64,000 nucleotides of DNA, taken from a virus. The stretch lies in IMG/VR virus record IMGVR_UViG_3300045282_000083, positions 1 to 64,000 of that record; one strand, given 5' to 3'. This document shows positions 32,910-40,868 of the stretch, piece after piece (the stretch's first letter is position 1; every line of letters starts with the position of its first letter). A model generated the notes under the pieces. The model did not search any database and was not told where the DNA came from. It was given only the letters and a program-made list of their open reading frames with translations. Both the position numbers and the translations under genes were made by a program.

Positions 32910-34172
32910 ATGGCCGACATAGATGAACTTCAGAATCCGGAACTGTCCCCCCAGGGCCTAGCCCTGCTTAGGCAAATACGCGCCTCTAGAGGCCAGGCCG
33001 CGCCATCGGCTTTACAACTGCAAGCCCAGAATGTCACCCCTGGGGCCGCTCCTGCTCCGCCTGGGTGGAGAGACGTTCCCCAAGCTGGACAAACCCCTCC
33101 TCCTCCTCCAGGAGGCAGCTACACATCAAACCCGATTGGCGGCGGCATGCTTTCCGGAGCAGGTAGGGACGCCCTTATGGGCACCTCTCAGGCTACGCAG
33201 GCTCAGGACCCTCTCGCAGCCCTCCAGGAGCAAATGGGGGTAATAGAAAGGCTGTCAGGACGCGAGCAGCAGACTCCACAAATAGGCACCGTGCTTGATC
33301 CAGGGTCTCCGACATATGGACTGTTGGGCTTGGGCGGTCGCATGGTTGGCCCACAAGTGGCTCCCAGCCTTCGACCATTTGAAACCGACGTTCTCCAAGG
33401 CCAACAAGCCCTGGCAGCCAATAGGCAGCGCCCAACCGAAGCTTTGCTTGGCAGGCTTGGTGAAATGGGCCGGCAGGCAACGGCCCGTGGCAATCTGGCT
33501 CTGGAGGAAATGCGCCTGCGCGGCACTGGCGATCTTCCCGGCCAGCTACAAGTCAATCAATCGCAAATTGAGGCCAACAAACTGTCCACGCAGCAAGATT
33601 TGCAGCTGGCCAATGATTACAGAACATTCATGAACGACCCGGCCAATGGCCGCAACCGGGCTGAAAGACAGCGAGCCTGGGACGCTAGCAACATGCCAAC
33701 TCCTGGATATGCTGGCGGGGCTCAGGCCCCCGAAGAGGGAGGTACTCCACGGTCCAGAACCAGGCCATCAACAGAAACGACGCCAGAGTCTACAATACAA
33801 TCGGCCTACGGCGACGTTGAGACTCGTTATGCCCCAGAGACTAATGGCCGGAGGGGGCCTATCCCGGCCGGAGACGCCACAAACAACGCCATAACCGAGA
33901 TGGTGACACGTCTTAATCAAGACCCGCAATTCATTGGACAAAACCGGCGCGGCGTCATGGACTTCCTGACCTCTAAGTTTGGCCAGCTGGCCATGCAGGG
34001 CTGGGCCGAACAAGCCGCCAACAGCGGACTTAATGGACTAGTGTCCACTGCTCACGGCAGGGCCTTGCGGTCTTTGAATCCATCAGGATTTTCCAGGCTG
34101 CCCACCGAAGAGGAAATACGGACTGGGGTCGGGAGGCGGATCAATACGCCATCTTTCCTTGGCCCGCAGTGA
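32910..34172 (+). CDS. Internal virion protein, Pro/Gln-rich
   Basis: 420 residues, Gln/Ala/Pro/Gly-rich, with helical segments (ALQEQMGVIERLSGREQQ, ARGNLALEEMRLRG, QVNQSQIEANKLSTQQDLQL) and disordered Pro/Thr linkers. Contains GRDALMGTSQAT, a motif shared with the small protein at 8007. By composition and location a second internal/ejection protein acting with the 1,121-residue one. No enzymatic motif seen. Confidence 0.55.
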   Translation: MADIDELQNPELSPQGLALLRQIRASRGQAAPSALQLQAQNVTPGAAPAPPGWRDVPQAGQTPPPPPGGSYTSNPIGGGMLSGAGRDALMGTSQATQAQDPLAALQEQMGVIERLSGREQQTPQIGTVLDPGSPTYGLLGLGGRMVGPQVAPSLRPFETDVLQGQQALAANRQRPTEALLGRLGEMGRQATARGNLALEEMRLRGTGDLPGQLQVNQSQIEANKLSTQQDLQLANDYRTFMNDPANGRNRAERQRAWDASNMPTPGYAGGAQAPEEGGTPRSRTRPSTETTPESTIQSAYGDVETRYAPETNGRRGPIPAGDATNNAITEMVTRLNQDPQFIGQNRRGVMDFLTSKFGQLAMQGWAEQAANSGLNGLVSTAHGRALRSLNPSGFSRLPTEEEIRTGVGRRINTPSFLGPQ

Positions 34173-34175
34173 TTT

Positions 34176-34376
34176 ATGGGATACCGAATCTGGATTGTCG
34201 AGGACCCTCAAGGCAAACTGTGGCAGTTAACCACGGAGACAGCCGCCATTGAGGAGGCGTTGTACGTCTGGAAGTCGCCGAGATACAACCCGCAAGGCAT
34301 TCCTTGGGAACGAATCGAACTTTTGCCTGAGCAGTTTCCGACAGGATTAAGGCAAATATTCGCCGAATCCCCTTGA
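34176..34376 (+). CDS. Small hypothetical protein
   Basis: 66 residues with a beta-type start (GYRIWIVEDPQGKLWQLTTE) and ending LRQIFAESP. The following promoter starts inside its last codon. Function unknown. Confidence 0.5.
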   Translation: MGYRIWIVEDPQGKLWQLTTETAAIEEALYVWKSPRYNPQGIPWERIELLPEQFPTGLRQIFAESP

Positions 34377-34400
34377 CGATTTTCGGAAAATCCATATACT
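34373..34400 (+). promoter_or_regulatory. Promoter of the 34.4 kb non-coding transcript
   Basis: TTGACG (34373-34378), 16-nt spacer, TATACT (34395-34400), in front of about 320 nt without coding potential. Expected start near 34407. Confidence 0.55.
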
Positions 34401-34406
34401 GACACG

Positions 34407-34690
34407 TAGCCCCAGACTGGCAGACCGGGTTTGAAAGTCGTAACGCCACCCACAGCCGAGGCCATCAGGTACAGCGACAAGAGCGGGCAGTCTTAGCAGC
34501 CACGATATGCTCTCCCAGACTCCGGTCGTGGCGACCGACACCCAGCAATGGGTTTGCTAGGCGTTGTGTACGGATGCAAGCCGGGTGAACAACGTTAAAA
34601 AACCACTCTCGGCAGGGCGGACACCTCACGATAACGGGGACGACCCAACGCATCTGACTCCTGCACGGAGTCGGTGCGTTTCCTTCTCCT
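34407..34690 (+). ncRNA. Probable structured non-coding RNA (about 285 nt)
   Basis: No frame on either strand looks like protein here, in a genome that otherwise leaves few gaps. Bounded by a promoter and a strong terminator-like hairpin. Internal pairings seen: GCCACGA (around 34499) with TCGTGGC (around 34526), 7 bp; AGACTG (near 34413) with CAGTCT (near 34488), 6 bp long-range; ACCC-AGCAAT-GGGT; GCGTTGT with ACAACGT, 7 bp; GTCG with CGAC. Some overlap in pseudoknot order. I do not recognise a known RNA class: no tRNA cloverleaf, tmRNA ends or riboswitch core. Could act as a regulatory RNA, an anti-defence decoy or a leader of the next gene. Confidence 0.45.
34647..34690 (+). terminator. 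Intrinsic terminator-like hairpin of the 34.4 kb RNA
   Basis: AACGCA (34647-34652), one bulged T, CTGACTCC (34654-34661), loop TGCAC, GGAGTCGG (34667-34674), TGCGTT (34675-34680), then pyrimidine-rich TCCTTCTCC. Fourteen pairs including one G-T; the T run is interrupted, so efficiency is uncertain. Confidence 0.5.
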
Positions 34691-34718
34691 CCAAGGACCT
34701 GTACTCAGGTCAGCAGTC

Positions 34719-35000
34719 ATGAACCTGTCTGAAGCTGATCAATGGTTCTCAACAGTAGTATCCCATAGTAAGTCTACCAGGGATCATTGGATTACCAGTG
34801 TCTTCCCTGATCCTGGTACACCCTACTGGGTGTTCAGGATAACCTATGGTAAGAAGAAGCCGAAAGCAGTATTCAGACTGGTCAGGTCAGATGAAGTATC
34901 AGTAGATACCATCTGTGATGTAGCTACCAAGCTGACCAATGACCTACGGTGCCCTGCACACCTGAAAGCGTCAGATTGTCAGGTTCCACTACTGGACTAA
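34719..35000 (+). CDS. Orphan small protein with atypical codon use
   Basis: 93 residues from ATG 34719 (the frame opens 45 nt earlier across the terminator). Starts MNLSEADQWFSTVVSHSKST, has WITSVFPDPGTPYWVFRITYGKKKPKAVFRL and ends DCQVPLLD. Codons GTA, ACC, AGT and CAG dominate while GGC and GCC, favoured elsewhere in this genome, are absent, which suggests recent transfer or special selection. A 6-bp hairpin (35000-35014) overlaps its stop. No ribosome site is obvious. Possibly tied to the RNA in front of it. Confidence 0.5.
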   Translation: MNLSEADQWFSTVVSHSKSTRDHWITSVFPDPGTPYWVFRITYGKKKPKAVFRLVRSDEVSVDTICDVATKLTNDLRCPAHLKASDCQVPLLD

Positions 35001-35014
35001 CGGCAGCCTGCCGT
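35000..35014 (+). repeat. Small hairpin after the orphan gene
   Basis: ACGGCA (35000-35005), loop GCC, TGCCGT (35009-35014). Six perfect pairs directly at the stop codon. No T run follows. Confidence 0.35.
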
Positions 35015-35037
35015 GTACCTATATACGCTGGATAGCT

Positions 35038-38000
35038 ATGGTCTTCGATCCTAACAATCCGTTCGCCATTCAGGACCCTTTCAGTGTCTTTGGGCGCCAG
35101 CAAACAGCGGCGACGCAACAGACGATGCCTCCTCTTACGCATGAGGAGGAAAAGAGCCTGATGGACAAGATAGGAGCAGCTGGCTTGGGTGGGCTTTCCT
35201 TCATTGGAGGGATACTCAACAAGCCAGGCCGCGTGGTCAGGGGTCTGCTCGGCGGCACCCCACGAGAGGCGCTTAATGTCATTCCATTCTCTGACGCACT
35301 TGGTATCACTCGCCCGGAAGACGAAGTTCGCGGACAAGACCTCCTTGGGGCTAAGGATGCGCCCTTCTTTTCCCCAGAGGGCATTGCTGGATTCGGTCTT
35401 GACGTGGCAACGGACCCCCTTACGTACCTGTCTTTTGGTGGCCATGCTCTGTCTAAATTGGGACAAGCCGCTAAGCGGGCGTCAGTATTGCCAGAGACTG
35501 TTGCAGGTCGGGTGGCTGGTGTGGCGGGCTCTGACGCTTACCGTTTGGCCAAAGCAGCGAATCCGGCAGAATACGCCGCCAACCCCATCTTCGCCGCAGC
35601 GGACGTGGCCGGACAGAAACTTGGTGGACATATTGGAGTGGGCCTTCCTGGTGGTGGTAACGCTGCCACTATGGACCTTGGACCTCTCGGACGTGCGCTT
35701 GGACAAGGAGTTTCTACAGCCGCCTCATTCGTACCTGGGGGATCAGCTGCACTTGACATCGCTGGACGCGGGCTGGGAGCCGCCAAGGGTCTATATAACC
35801 GGACAATTCCCCCATTGTTCGAAGCAGCTGTAATGGGAAGGCAGACCCCCAACGTCCAGGAGGCCGCACGGGGCATAACTGGGGCCATTCCTGGTGTCGA
35901 AGCCGGAGCCAGGGAGATGGGGATGGGCCTGGCCAAGCGGGCGGTAGAAAACAGCCTGGCAGACGAAGCCGGCGGCAAGCTGATTCGCCACCTACAGGAA
36001 CTGCCGCACGTCGATCCGTTTACAGCTGCTAGGGAAATCGGGAACTTTTCGCCGGAACAAGTCAACGCGGCGAAACAAATCGCCGACGAAATGTCTGGCA
36101 CCTACCAGGATTTCCTCAAGAGGAGAGTAGCCGGGGGCCGCGAAGCACCACTTTTAACTCCTCAAGAGCTAAGAAGTGGAGCCGGAGAGGGAACTCAGTT
36201 AGGCTACGCTTACCGCCAGAAGACGGAGCTAGAACCGCCCACGTTCCGGGACTACATGCGTACGAAGTCGCCTTCGTTGGAAGGCGACGAGTTCCGGAAG
36301 GGCTGGACTGAAGGGCTGACGACCCATTCATTGAACACCATGGCCAAGGAGGACTTGTCCCTCGGTAAGAATGCCAACCTTTGGAATGATCCTGCTAAAA
36401 TGGACGCATTCTCCAAGCTTAACCCCACGGAGCAGGTTAAGCAGGTCATTCTGGATAAATACCTGGGCGGTCAGAAGCTGGAAACGGAGATGACTCAGCT
36501 TCAGAAGGCCATCTCAGCCGATGAGGCGGCGCACAACATGGTTGTGACGCAGCCAGAGTTAGGTGAACAGCTTCTTGCTAAACAGGCCGAATATGCTGCG
36601 GTCAAGCGCCAGGCTGCGGCCCTTGCGGACATGAAGGTCAACAACTCCCTGCCTCAATTCCTCAATCATCCGATCAAGGACTTCGTGAAAAAAGTCACGA
36701 TGGAGGAGATTAACTTCCTGAAACAGGACGGGATGTATACGGCCCTGGCTAAGTCTGCCGTGGCGCCGGGTGAAGGAACCATGCCAATCATGGAAGGTCT
36801 GGGCAAAGCCTGGAACCCCACGGAAACGGCAGGAGAAAGCATTACCGACCAAGCAGGCAAGCTGGTAGGCCACGAAGCCCCCCAAGGTGCGCAGGTGCAG
36901 ATGGCCAAAGCCCTTGGTACGACAGTGGACAAGTTGTCCGAATTTCACGTCCCACAAGAGGTGGTGAACGATCTTAATGGCCTGTCCCGAGCGCGCAGCT
37001 ACGCCGGCATTAATGACCTTGTGAAGATTTTCGACTCAGTTACCAACCTGACTAAAGCCGGGCAAACCATGTTTCCGGCCACGGTCGTTCGAAACGCTTC
37101 TCAGGACATGTTTAACAAGGTTGTTTATGGCATGTTCGACCCGGCGTTTAGCAAGCTGGACCCACGGCGCTATACGCAGCCGATGGCAGAGTGGTACAAG
37201 ATCGCCAACGGCGGCACGGTAGACGGCCTGGCTGAAAAGCTGGCGAAAGCCGGCGCCAACGGTTTTGCCGGTCTGAATGACGTTCAGGCGGCGGATAAGC
37301 TGCGCCAGATTCATGCCGCTTGGGACGTAAGTCGAAGTGGAGCAAAGCGGACTGCGGTGGGTGCAGAGGAAATCATCGGCACGGCGAAGGCTCAAACCGG
37401 CCTGGAAAGCCTTATGCCCACTTCGGAGCAAGCTAATCCTTTGTATGCTTACGGAAAGGGATTCAAAGAAGGCAGCTTTGCCCCCTCGGCTATACCCAAA
37501 GTGGCTGGAGTTGCTGGCCAGACAGAGGACGTATTCGCGCCAGTGAAGGCTGCCAGGTCAGCTAGTAGCGCGAGCGATAGCCTAATGAGGGGCAGTTCTT
37601 GGTATTCTAAGCTGCTCCAAGGGCACTCAGAAGAGAGCGCGTTCAAGGAGATGATGAAGGCCCATTATGACTTTAGCAATATGTCTGGATTCGAGAAAGG
37701 AGTGATGAGAAGGGTTCTGCCCTTCTACAACTGGGCACGCCAGAACGTCCCGGCAGTTACCAAAGAGATAGCGGAGCTACCAGGAGGCGCCTTGGCAAAC
37801 GCAGTCAAAGCCACGGTAGCCATGAAGGGCGAGCATCCCGGCTTTATCCCAGGGTACATCGGCGAGGGCGTTGCCGCCCCCATTGGGGAGGAGCAGGATG
37901 GAAAACAGCGATTTCTTACCCATCTGGGTCTTGGTTTCGAGGACCTTGGCCAACTTGCTGGTCCAGGTGGACCTCTTGGAATGCTCAATCCTCTCATCAA

Positions 38001-38403
38001 AGCGCCAATTGAGCAGGCTACTGGAAAACAACTGTTCACCGGAAGGGACATTAGAGACCTTCATTCACGGCTTGGGGATTTGACAGGAGCGCCGCTTCCA
38101 GCCGTTGAGAATGCGCTTCTAAATTCGCCCGCAGGGCGCGTGATATCGACTGCTGGGACGCTTGCGGACCCAAGGAAGACAGCGCTTGATAAAGCAGTGA
38201 ATTTGATGACCGGAGCACGTCTATCTGATGTTGACGTAGCCTCTGCGCGCAAATCAGCGATTCTGGATTATATTCGGGAAGCTCTACGTGGTCCAGGGAT
38301 ATCTCGTTTTGAGGATATAGCGGTTCGTCGAGATCAGATTCCTCAATTATCTCCGATGGAGCAGCAGCTGTTTCGCTTGTACCGGACTCAACAGGGTCGT
38401 TGA
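35038..38403 (+). CDS. Large internal virion / DNA-ejection protein
   Basis: 1,121 residues, last gene of the rightward arm. Long helical protein with Gly/Ala-rich hydrophobic stretches (KIGAAGLGGLSFIGGIL near 40-60, GIAGFGLDVATDPLTYLSFGG near 115-135, PGGSAALDIAGRGLGAA) that may insert in membranes. Later segments include FPATVVRNASQDMFNKVVYGMFDP and VMRRVLPFYNWARQNVP, which recur in large internal proteins of environmental podoviruses. It probably forms part of the core or ejection channel. No transglycosylase or protease motif is visible. It ends head-on with a leftward gene. Confidence 0.65.
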   Translation: MVFDPNNPFAIQDPFSVFGRQQTAATQQTMPPLTHEEEKSLMDKIGAAGLGGLSFIGGILNKPGRVVRGLLGGTPREALNVIPFSDALGITRPEDEVRGQDLLGAKDAPFFSPEGIAGFGLDVATDPLTYLSFGGHALSKLGQAAKRASVLPETVAGRVAGVAGSDAYRLAKAANPAEYAANPIFAAADVAGQKLGGHIGVGLPGGGNAATMDLGPLGRALGQGVSTAASFVPGGSAALDIAGRGLGAAKGLYNRTIPPLFEAAVMGRQTPNVQEAARGITGAIPGVEAGAREMGMGLAKRAVENSLADEAGGKLIRHLQELPHVDPFTAAREIGNFSPEQVNAAKQIADEMSGTYQDFLKRRVAGGREAPLLTPQELRSGAGEGTQLGYAYRQKTELEPPTFRDYMRTKSPSLEGDEFRKGWTEGLTTHSLNTMAKEDLSLGKNANLWNDPAKMDAFSKLNPTEQVKQVILDKYLGGQKLETEMTQLQKAISADEAAHNMVVTQPELGEQLLAKQAEYAAVKRQAAALADMKVNNSLPQFLNHPIKDFVKKVTMEEINFLKQDGMYTALAKSAVAPGEGTMPIMEGLGKAWNPTETAGESITDQAGKLVGHEAPQGAQVQMAKALGTTVDKLSEFHVPQEVVNDLNGLSRARSYAGINDLVKIFDSVTNLTKAGQTMFPATVVRNASQDMFNKVVYGMFDPAFSKLDPRRYTQPMAEWYKIANGGTVDGLAEKLAKAGANGFAGLNDVQAADKLRQIHAAWDVSRSGAKRTAVGAEEIIGTAKAQTGLESLMPTSEQANPLYAYGKGFKEGSFAPSAIPKVAGVAGQTEDVFAPVKAARSASSASDSLMRGSSWYSKLLQGHSEESAFKEMMKAHYDFSNMSGFEKGVMRRVLPFYNWARQNVPAVTKEIAELPGGALANAVKATVAMKGEHPGFIPGYIGEGVAAPIGEEQDGKQRFLTHLGLGFEDLGQLAGPGGPLGMLNPLIKAPIEQATGKQLFTGRDIRDLHSRLGDLTGAPLPAVENALLNSPAGRVISTAGTLADPRKTALDKAVNLMTGARLSDVDVASARKSAILDYIREALRGPGISRFEDIAVRRDQIPQLSPMEQQLFRLYRTQQGR

Positions 38404-38536
38404 CGCATTTCTGAACGGCCTTGTGAATAAGACCGTGGATTCTGCTCCAACAACTCCACCTCCTCGGACCACCTGTCAGGATGGAGTATTCGCCAAATGC
38501 CACTTGGGATAGGTCTTCAATTTCTTCGTTGCTCAT
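38051..38536 (-). CDS. Small leftward protein running into the ejection-protein gene
   Basis: Start ATG 38536 has GGAG 6 nt before it and overlaps the upstream gene's stop. The first 45 residues (SNEEIEDLSQVAFGEYSILTGG, IHGLIHKAVQKCVN) read as real protein. The remaining frame to 38051 lies antisense to the last 353 nt of the internal-protein gene and looks like chance open frame. Formal length 161 residues. Either a tail-to-tail overlap or a gene that lost its normal stop. Confidence 0.45.
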   Translation of the reverse strand: MSNEEIEDLSQVAFGEYSILTGGPRRWSCWSRIHGLIHKAVQKCVNDPVESGTSETAAAPSEIIEESDLDEPLYPQNEISLDHVELPEYNPESLICAQRLRQHQIDVLRSSNSLLYQALSSLGPQASQQSISRALRANLEAHSQRLEAALLSNPQAVNEGL

Positions 38537-38679
38537 TGCTGCTCCATGATTAGTTTCTTGGCCCTGACGAATGCCAGGTAGTGCTTGCCTGGTATTGACC
38601 AATCATTTCTATCATTATACAGATGTTTAAGGAAGTCAGCACAAGCCATCGCTAACTTCGAGATTTCTTTGTCGGTCAT
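38533..38679 (-). CDS. Small hypothetical protein (48 residues)
   Basis: MTDKEISKLAMACADFLKHL, then YNDRNDWSIPGKHYLAFVRAKKLIMEQQ. ATGA overlaps on both sides. Pattern of a helical protein; unknown function. Confidence 0.5.
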   Translation of the reverse strand: MTDKEISKLAMACADFLKHLYNDRNDWSIPGKHYLAFVRAKKLIMEQQ

Positions 38680-39071
38680 GACCGGCTCCGGCGTCGTGGT
38701 TGCGGAACGTGGGGCGGCTGAGGGTCATCGTAAGCCGAGCGCTCGTTCACATCCCTCCCCCCAATGGTGGTCCAGTTGCCCTTTCCGTCCGTGGACTGGA
38801 TAATGTGGCTCCAGGTGAGCTTAGTGCTCTCCACCATGGCCTCGGTAAGGGTCTCGAACGATAGAGTTTTGCTGTCGCCAACGATCTTGGCGTTGACCTT
38901 CTTCGCTGGCAAGGGCTTCTGTTGCCCTAAGAACCCAAGGGCATCAGCCTCCATTTCCCGCCAGAAGGCGGCTTCAATGGTCTGGCGGCGAGCCTCTTCG
39001 TTGGGAAACGTCTGATTGGCAAAATGCTCCCTCATGTTGGCCATGGTAAGACGTTCGGTTTGTGCAGGCAT
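38676..39071 (-). CDS. Hypothetical protein
   Basis: 131 residues, strong GGAGAG ribosome site. N-terminal helices (ERLTMANMREHFANQTFPNEEARRQTIEAAFWREMEADALG in parts), then a strand SKTLSFETLTEAMVESTKLTWS and a basic, disordered tail ending RRRSRS. No family recognised. Confidence 0.55.
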   Translation of the reverse strand: MPAQTERLTMANMREHFANQTFPNEEARRQTIEAAFWREMEADALGFLGQQKPLPAKKVNAKIVGDSKTLSFETLTEAMVESTKLTWSHIIQSTDGKGNWTTIGGRDVNERSAYDDPQPPHVPQPRRRSRS

Positions 39072-39074
39072 AAT

Positions 39075-39242
39075 TCACTCTCCAAATAACGGGTTAAGAA
39101 ATTGAAACATTTTCCTGTACGTATCGTTGCACTTGATCCAGGCCACGGCGTCAAAGGTTATTGCTGTTCGCTGCCAACTTGGCCCATACAGCACATCGCA
39201 AAGGCTGTAAGCAGCATGTTCTGCTAGAGTATATTTACTCAA
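39075..39242 (-). CDS. Small hypothetical protein, TTG start (55 residues)
   Basis: TTG start at 39242 is preceded by GAGG at 6 nt and lies in the last codons of the gene before it. Sequence SKYTLAEHAAYSLCDVLYGPSWQRTAITF (in parts) and ends FLNPLFGE. Likely translated by coupling. Function unknown. Confidence 0.45.
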   Translation of the reverse strand: MSKYTLAEHAAYSLCDVLYGPSWQRTAITFDAVAWIKCNDTYRKMFQFLNPLFGE

Positions 39243-39864
39243 TTGTCACCTCATAAAAGCCTTCGGAAAGCGGCACGGCCCACGTCGGTGGTGCCACTCT
39301 GATTTCAAGCGTGCCGGTTTCGGTTGTAGTCGCCCCCTCACCGATAACAAACTCCCCGCCATTAATTCTTCCCATTAGTGTTCCGTATCCAATAAGACCG
39401 CCAAAGGTGGATGGCGCACCTTTTGGTCCAGTAAGATACTGTCCAGGAGTCTGCGGGAAGTGATCAATGGTTCCGGTTGCACGAATGTTTACCTTTCGAT
39501 ACTGCTTTCCTATAGACTTCCAGCCATCCTCCAGCCGCAGCTTGACAGTCTTTTTGCCGGGCTGTACGTGGAATTTCACTATCTGGTTAAACGGGATGTC
39601 AGCCTTGCCCAACACGCTCACCCCAGATAGCTTAACATCCTTCATTAGGCCCTTGAGATCACCACCTGGCGTGGTGATGACCACTGGATAGCCAATCAGC
39701 TTCTTGTTCTCCACGACGGATTTATCCACCTTCATCTCCGCAATGTCCATCAAGGGCACTTTCAACTCCCCGTACTTCGTGGCTAGCGTGAATACGGCCT
39801 CCTTCTCCACTTGGAACATAAGTGAACTACCGTCCAGCAACATAAGACAAATCGTTATCAGCAT
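39235..39864 (-). CDS. YGxLxVPL-type beta protein
   Basis: 209 residues from ATG 39864, which follows AAAAGGAGAAAGCC. N-terminus has MLLDGSSLMF then AVFTLATKYGELKVPLMDIAEMKV, a repeating beta motif I associate with small Sm-like or PilZ-like domains in environmental bacteria, especially Planctomycetes. Middle part is VVITTPGGDLKGLMKDVKLSG; the end is strand-rich. Own promoter upstream. Function unknown, possibly a host-derived surface or assembly protein. Confidence 0.5.
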   Translation of the reverse strand: MLITICLMLLDGSSLMFQVEKEAVFTLATKYGELKVPLMDIAEMKVDKSVVENKKLIGYPVVITTPGGDLKGLMKDVKLSGVSVLGKADIPFNQIVKFHVQPGKKTVKLRLEDGWKSIGKQYRKVNIRATGTIDHFPQTPGQYLTGPKGAPSTFGGLIGYGTLMGRINGGEFVIGEGATTTETGTLEIRVAPPTWAVPLSEGFYEVTIE

Positions 39865-40570
39865 GGCTTTCTCCTTTTGGCGATGGAAAAAGCCTAGCAC
39901 ATATTTTCCGTCTTGTCAAGTTCTTCATGAGAATTTTCTGGACCATGTTGGCAGTCCAAGGTTTGCCCGACCGTGAAGACCAGCCACGTTCGTTAAGCTT
40001 CTCGGCGATGCGATAGTGGGGCAGCAGGTTCATGGCGATAATCTGCTCCAATATGGCCATTTCCTTCTCGTCAGTCACTAGAATCCCGCCTTGCCACTTG
40101 GTGCCATACGGAGCTATGCCACCACAAACGCCAGTTTGTGCCTTCTTGGCCTCCAGAGCCGACTTGGTTCGCTCTCGGATCATGCCCCGTTCCAACTCAG
40201 CAATAGCTGAGAAGATATGGAACATTGCTTTTCCGTAAGGGGAGGACATATCAATGTGCTCCCGGAGTGAGATAAGGTGAATCTTGTTCTTGCACCAATT
40301 GTCTATTGTGACCACTGCATCGCACATGGACCGGAACAAGCGGTCGATTTTCACGACCACTACCGTGTCATCGGGGCGTAGCATGGCAGTCATCTTGCTA
40401 CCAGCTGGGCGTTCGTCAAGCGCTATGCTGCCGCTCACACCGTCGTCAGTGTGCCATTGGAACCTGCCCCCAGTGGCGCTGTGTTGCATCCAATCGTCCA
40501 GCTGTTTGTTTTGGGCCGCGACCCCAAGGTCTTGCTTGTCAGTAGAGACTCGGACATAGAGGTGCAACAT
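39827..40570 (-). CDS. Serine recombinase (resolvase/invertase family)
   Basis: 247 residues from ATG 40570 (after GGAG and AGGG); the frame opens further up. Catalytic N-terminal domain: LYVRVSTDKQDLGVAAQNKQ with the nucleophile Ser in VRVST, VVVVKIDRLFRS with the conserved Arg, and AIAELERGMIRERTKSAL, the E-helix. C-terminal HTH: LLPHYRIAEKLNERGWSSRSG. The size fits small serine recombinases with a short DNA-binding end. It could resolve multimers, invert a segment or integrate; no matching inverted or direct target sites were seen nearby. Ends over the next promoter. Confidence 0.8.
   Translation of the reverse strand: MLHLYVRVSTDKQDLGVAAQNKQLDDWMQHSATGGRFQWHTDDGVSGSIALDERPAGSKMTAMLRPDDTVVVVKIDRLFRSMCDAVVTIDNWCKNKIHLISLREHIDMSSPYGKAMFHIFSAIAELERGMIRERTKSALEAKKAQTGVCGGIAPYGTKWQGGILVTDEKEMAILEQIIAMNLLPHYRIAEKLNERGWSSRSGKPWTANMVQKILMKNLTRRKICARLFPSPKGESHADNDLSYVAGR
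39891..39919 (-). promoter_or_regulatory. Extended -10 promoter, leftward
   Basis: On the minus strand: TTGACA, 17-nt spacer ending TGC, TAGGCT. Same TGC-TA-GCT shape as the promoters at 49399 and 51668. Drives the gene starting at 39864 and lies inside the end of the recombinase gene. Confidence 0.55.
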
Positions 40571-40776
40571 ATCCCTAGCTCCAAGAGTTCTTGTGCGTGC
40601 ATCCAAACCCAATCGCCATCCACTGGCACACTCCGCATTAGTTTGCCACAAATACATACGGATAAGTCATGGTTCTTGCTGGCGTCCCAACTCTCACCAA
40701 ATCGCCGTCGCATGTGTTCGATACCTGCTGTGCAGGGCATTGGTTCTCCAGTATAGCCAAAATTTTGGCGTGCCAT
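40435..40776 (-). CDS. Small Cys-containing hypothetical protein
   Basis: 113 residues. MARQNFGYTGEPMPCTAGIEHM, then DLSVCICGKLMRSVPVDGDWVWMHAQE, a possible small zinc-binding module (C...H...C-x-C). Its last 45 residues overlap the recombinase start and resemble shadow sequence. The start lies inside the previous gene with no strong ribosome site. Moderate support. Confidence 0.4.
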   Translation of the reverse strand: MARQNFGYTGEPMPCTAGIEHMRRRFGESWDASKNHDLSVCICGKLMRSVPVDGDWVWMHAQELLELGICCTSMSESLLTSKTLGSRPKTNSWTIGCNTAPLGAGSNGTLTTV

Positions 40777-40868
40777 CTAGACCATTGTAATCCGTGCCAT
40801 AGGTCGTCTTCGTAAACCAGTAAGTAAAGCTTATTTGCCAATAGGCGCGCTCTCTGCCTGTTGTTCAT
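40638..40868 (-). CDS. Small basic hypothetical protein
   Basis: 76 residues from ATG 40868 after GAGGGA. First 40 residues (NNRQRARLLANKLYLLVYEDDLWHGLQ) look genuine; the rest overlaps the next gene by 139 nt in another frame and may be shadow. A frameshift joining the two is possible but not shown. Confidence 0.4.
   Translation of the reverse strand: MNNRQRARLLANKLYLLVYEDDLWHGLQWSRWHAKILAILENQCPAQQVSNTCDGDLVRVGTPARTMTYPYVFVAN

Noticed and set aside
34407-34480. Possible tRNA (GGGTTTGAAAGTC looks like a T-arm)
   Set aside because: No acceptor stem or anticodon arm can be drawn around it.
34655-34682. Similarity of the hairpin GGAGTCGGTGC to the end of a tracrRNA
   Set aside because: Only a short stem-loop resemblance; no repeats, Cas genes or anti-repeat nearby.
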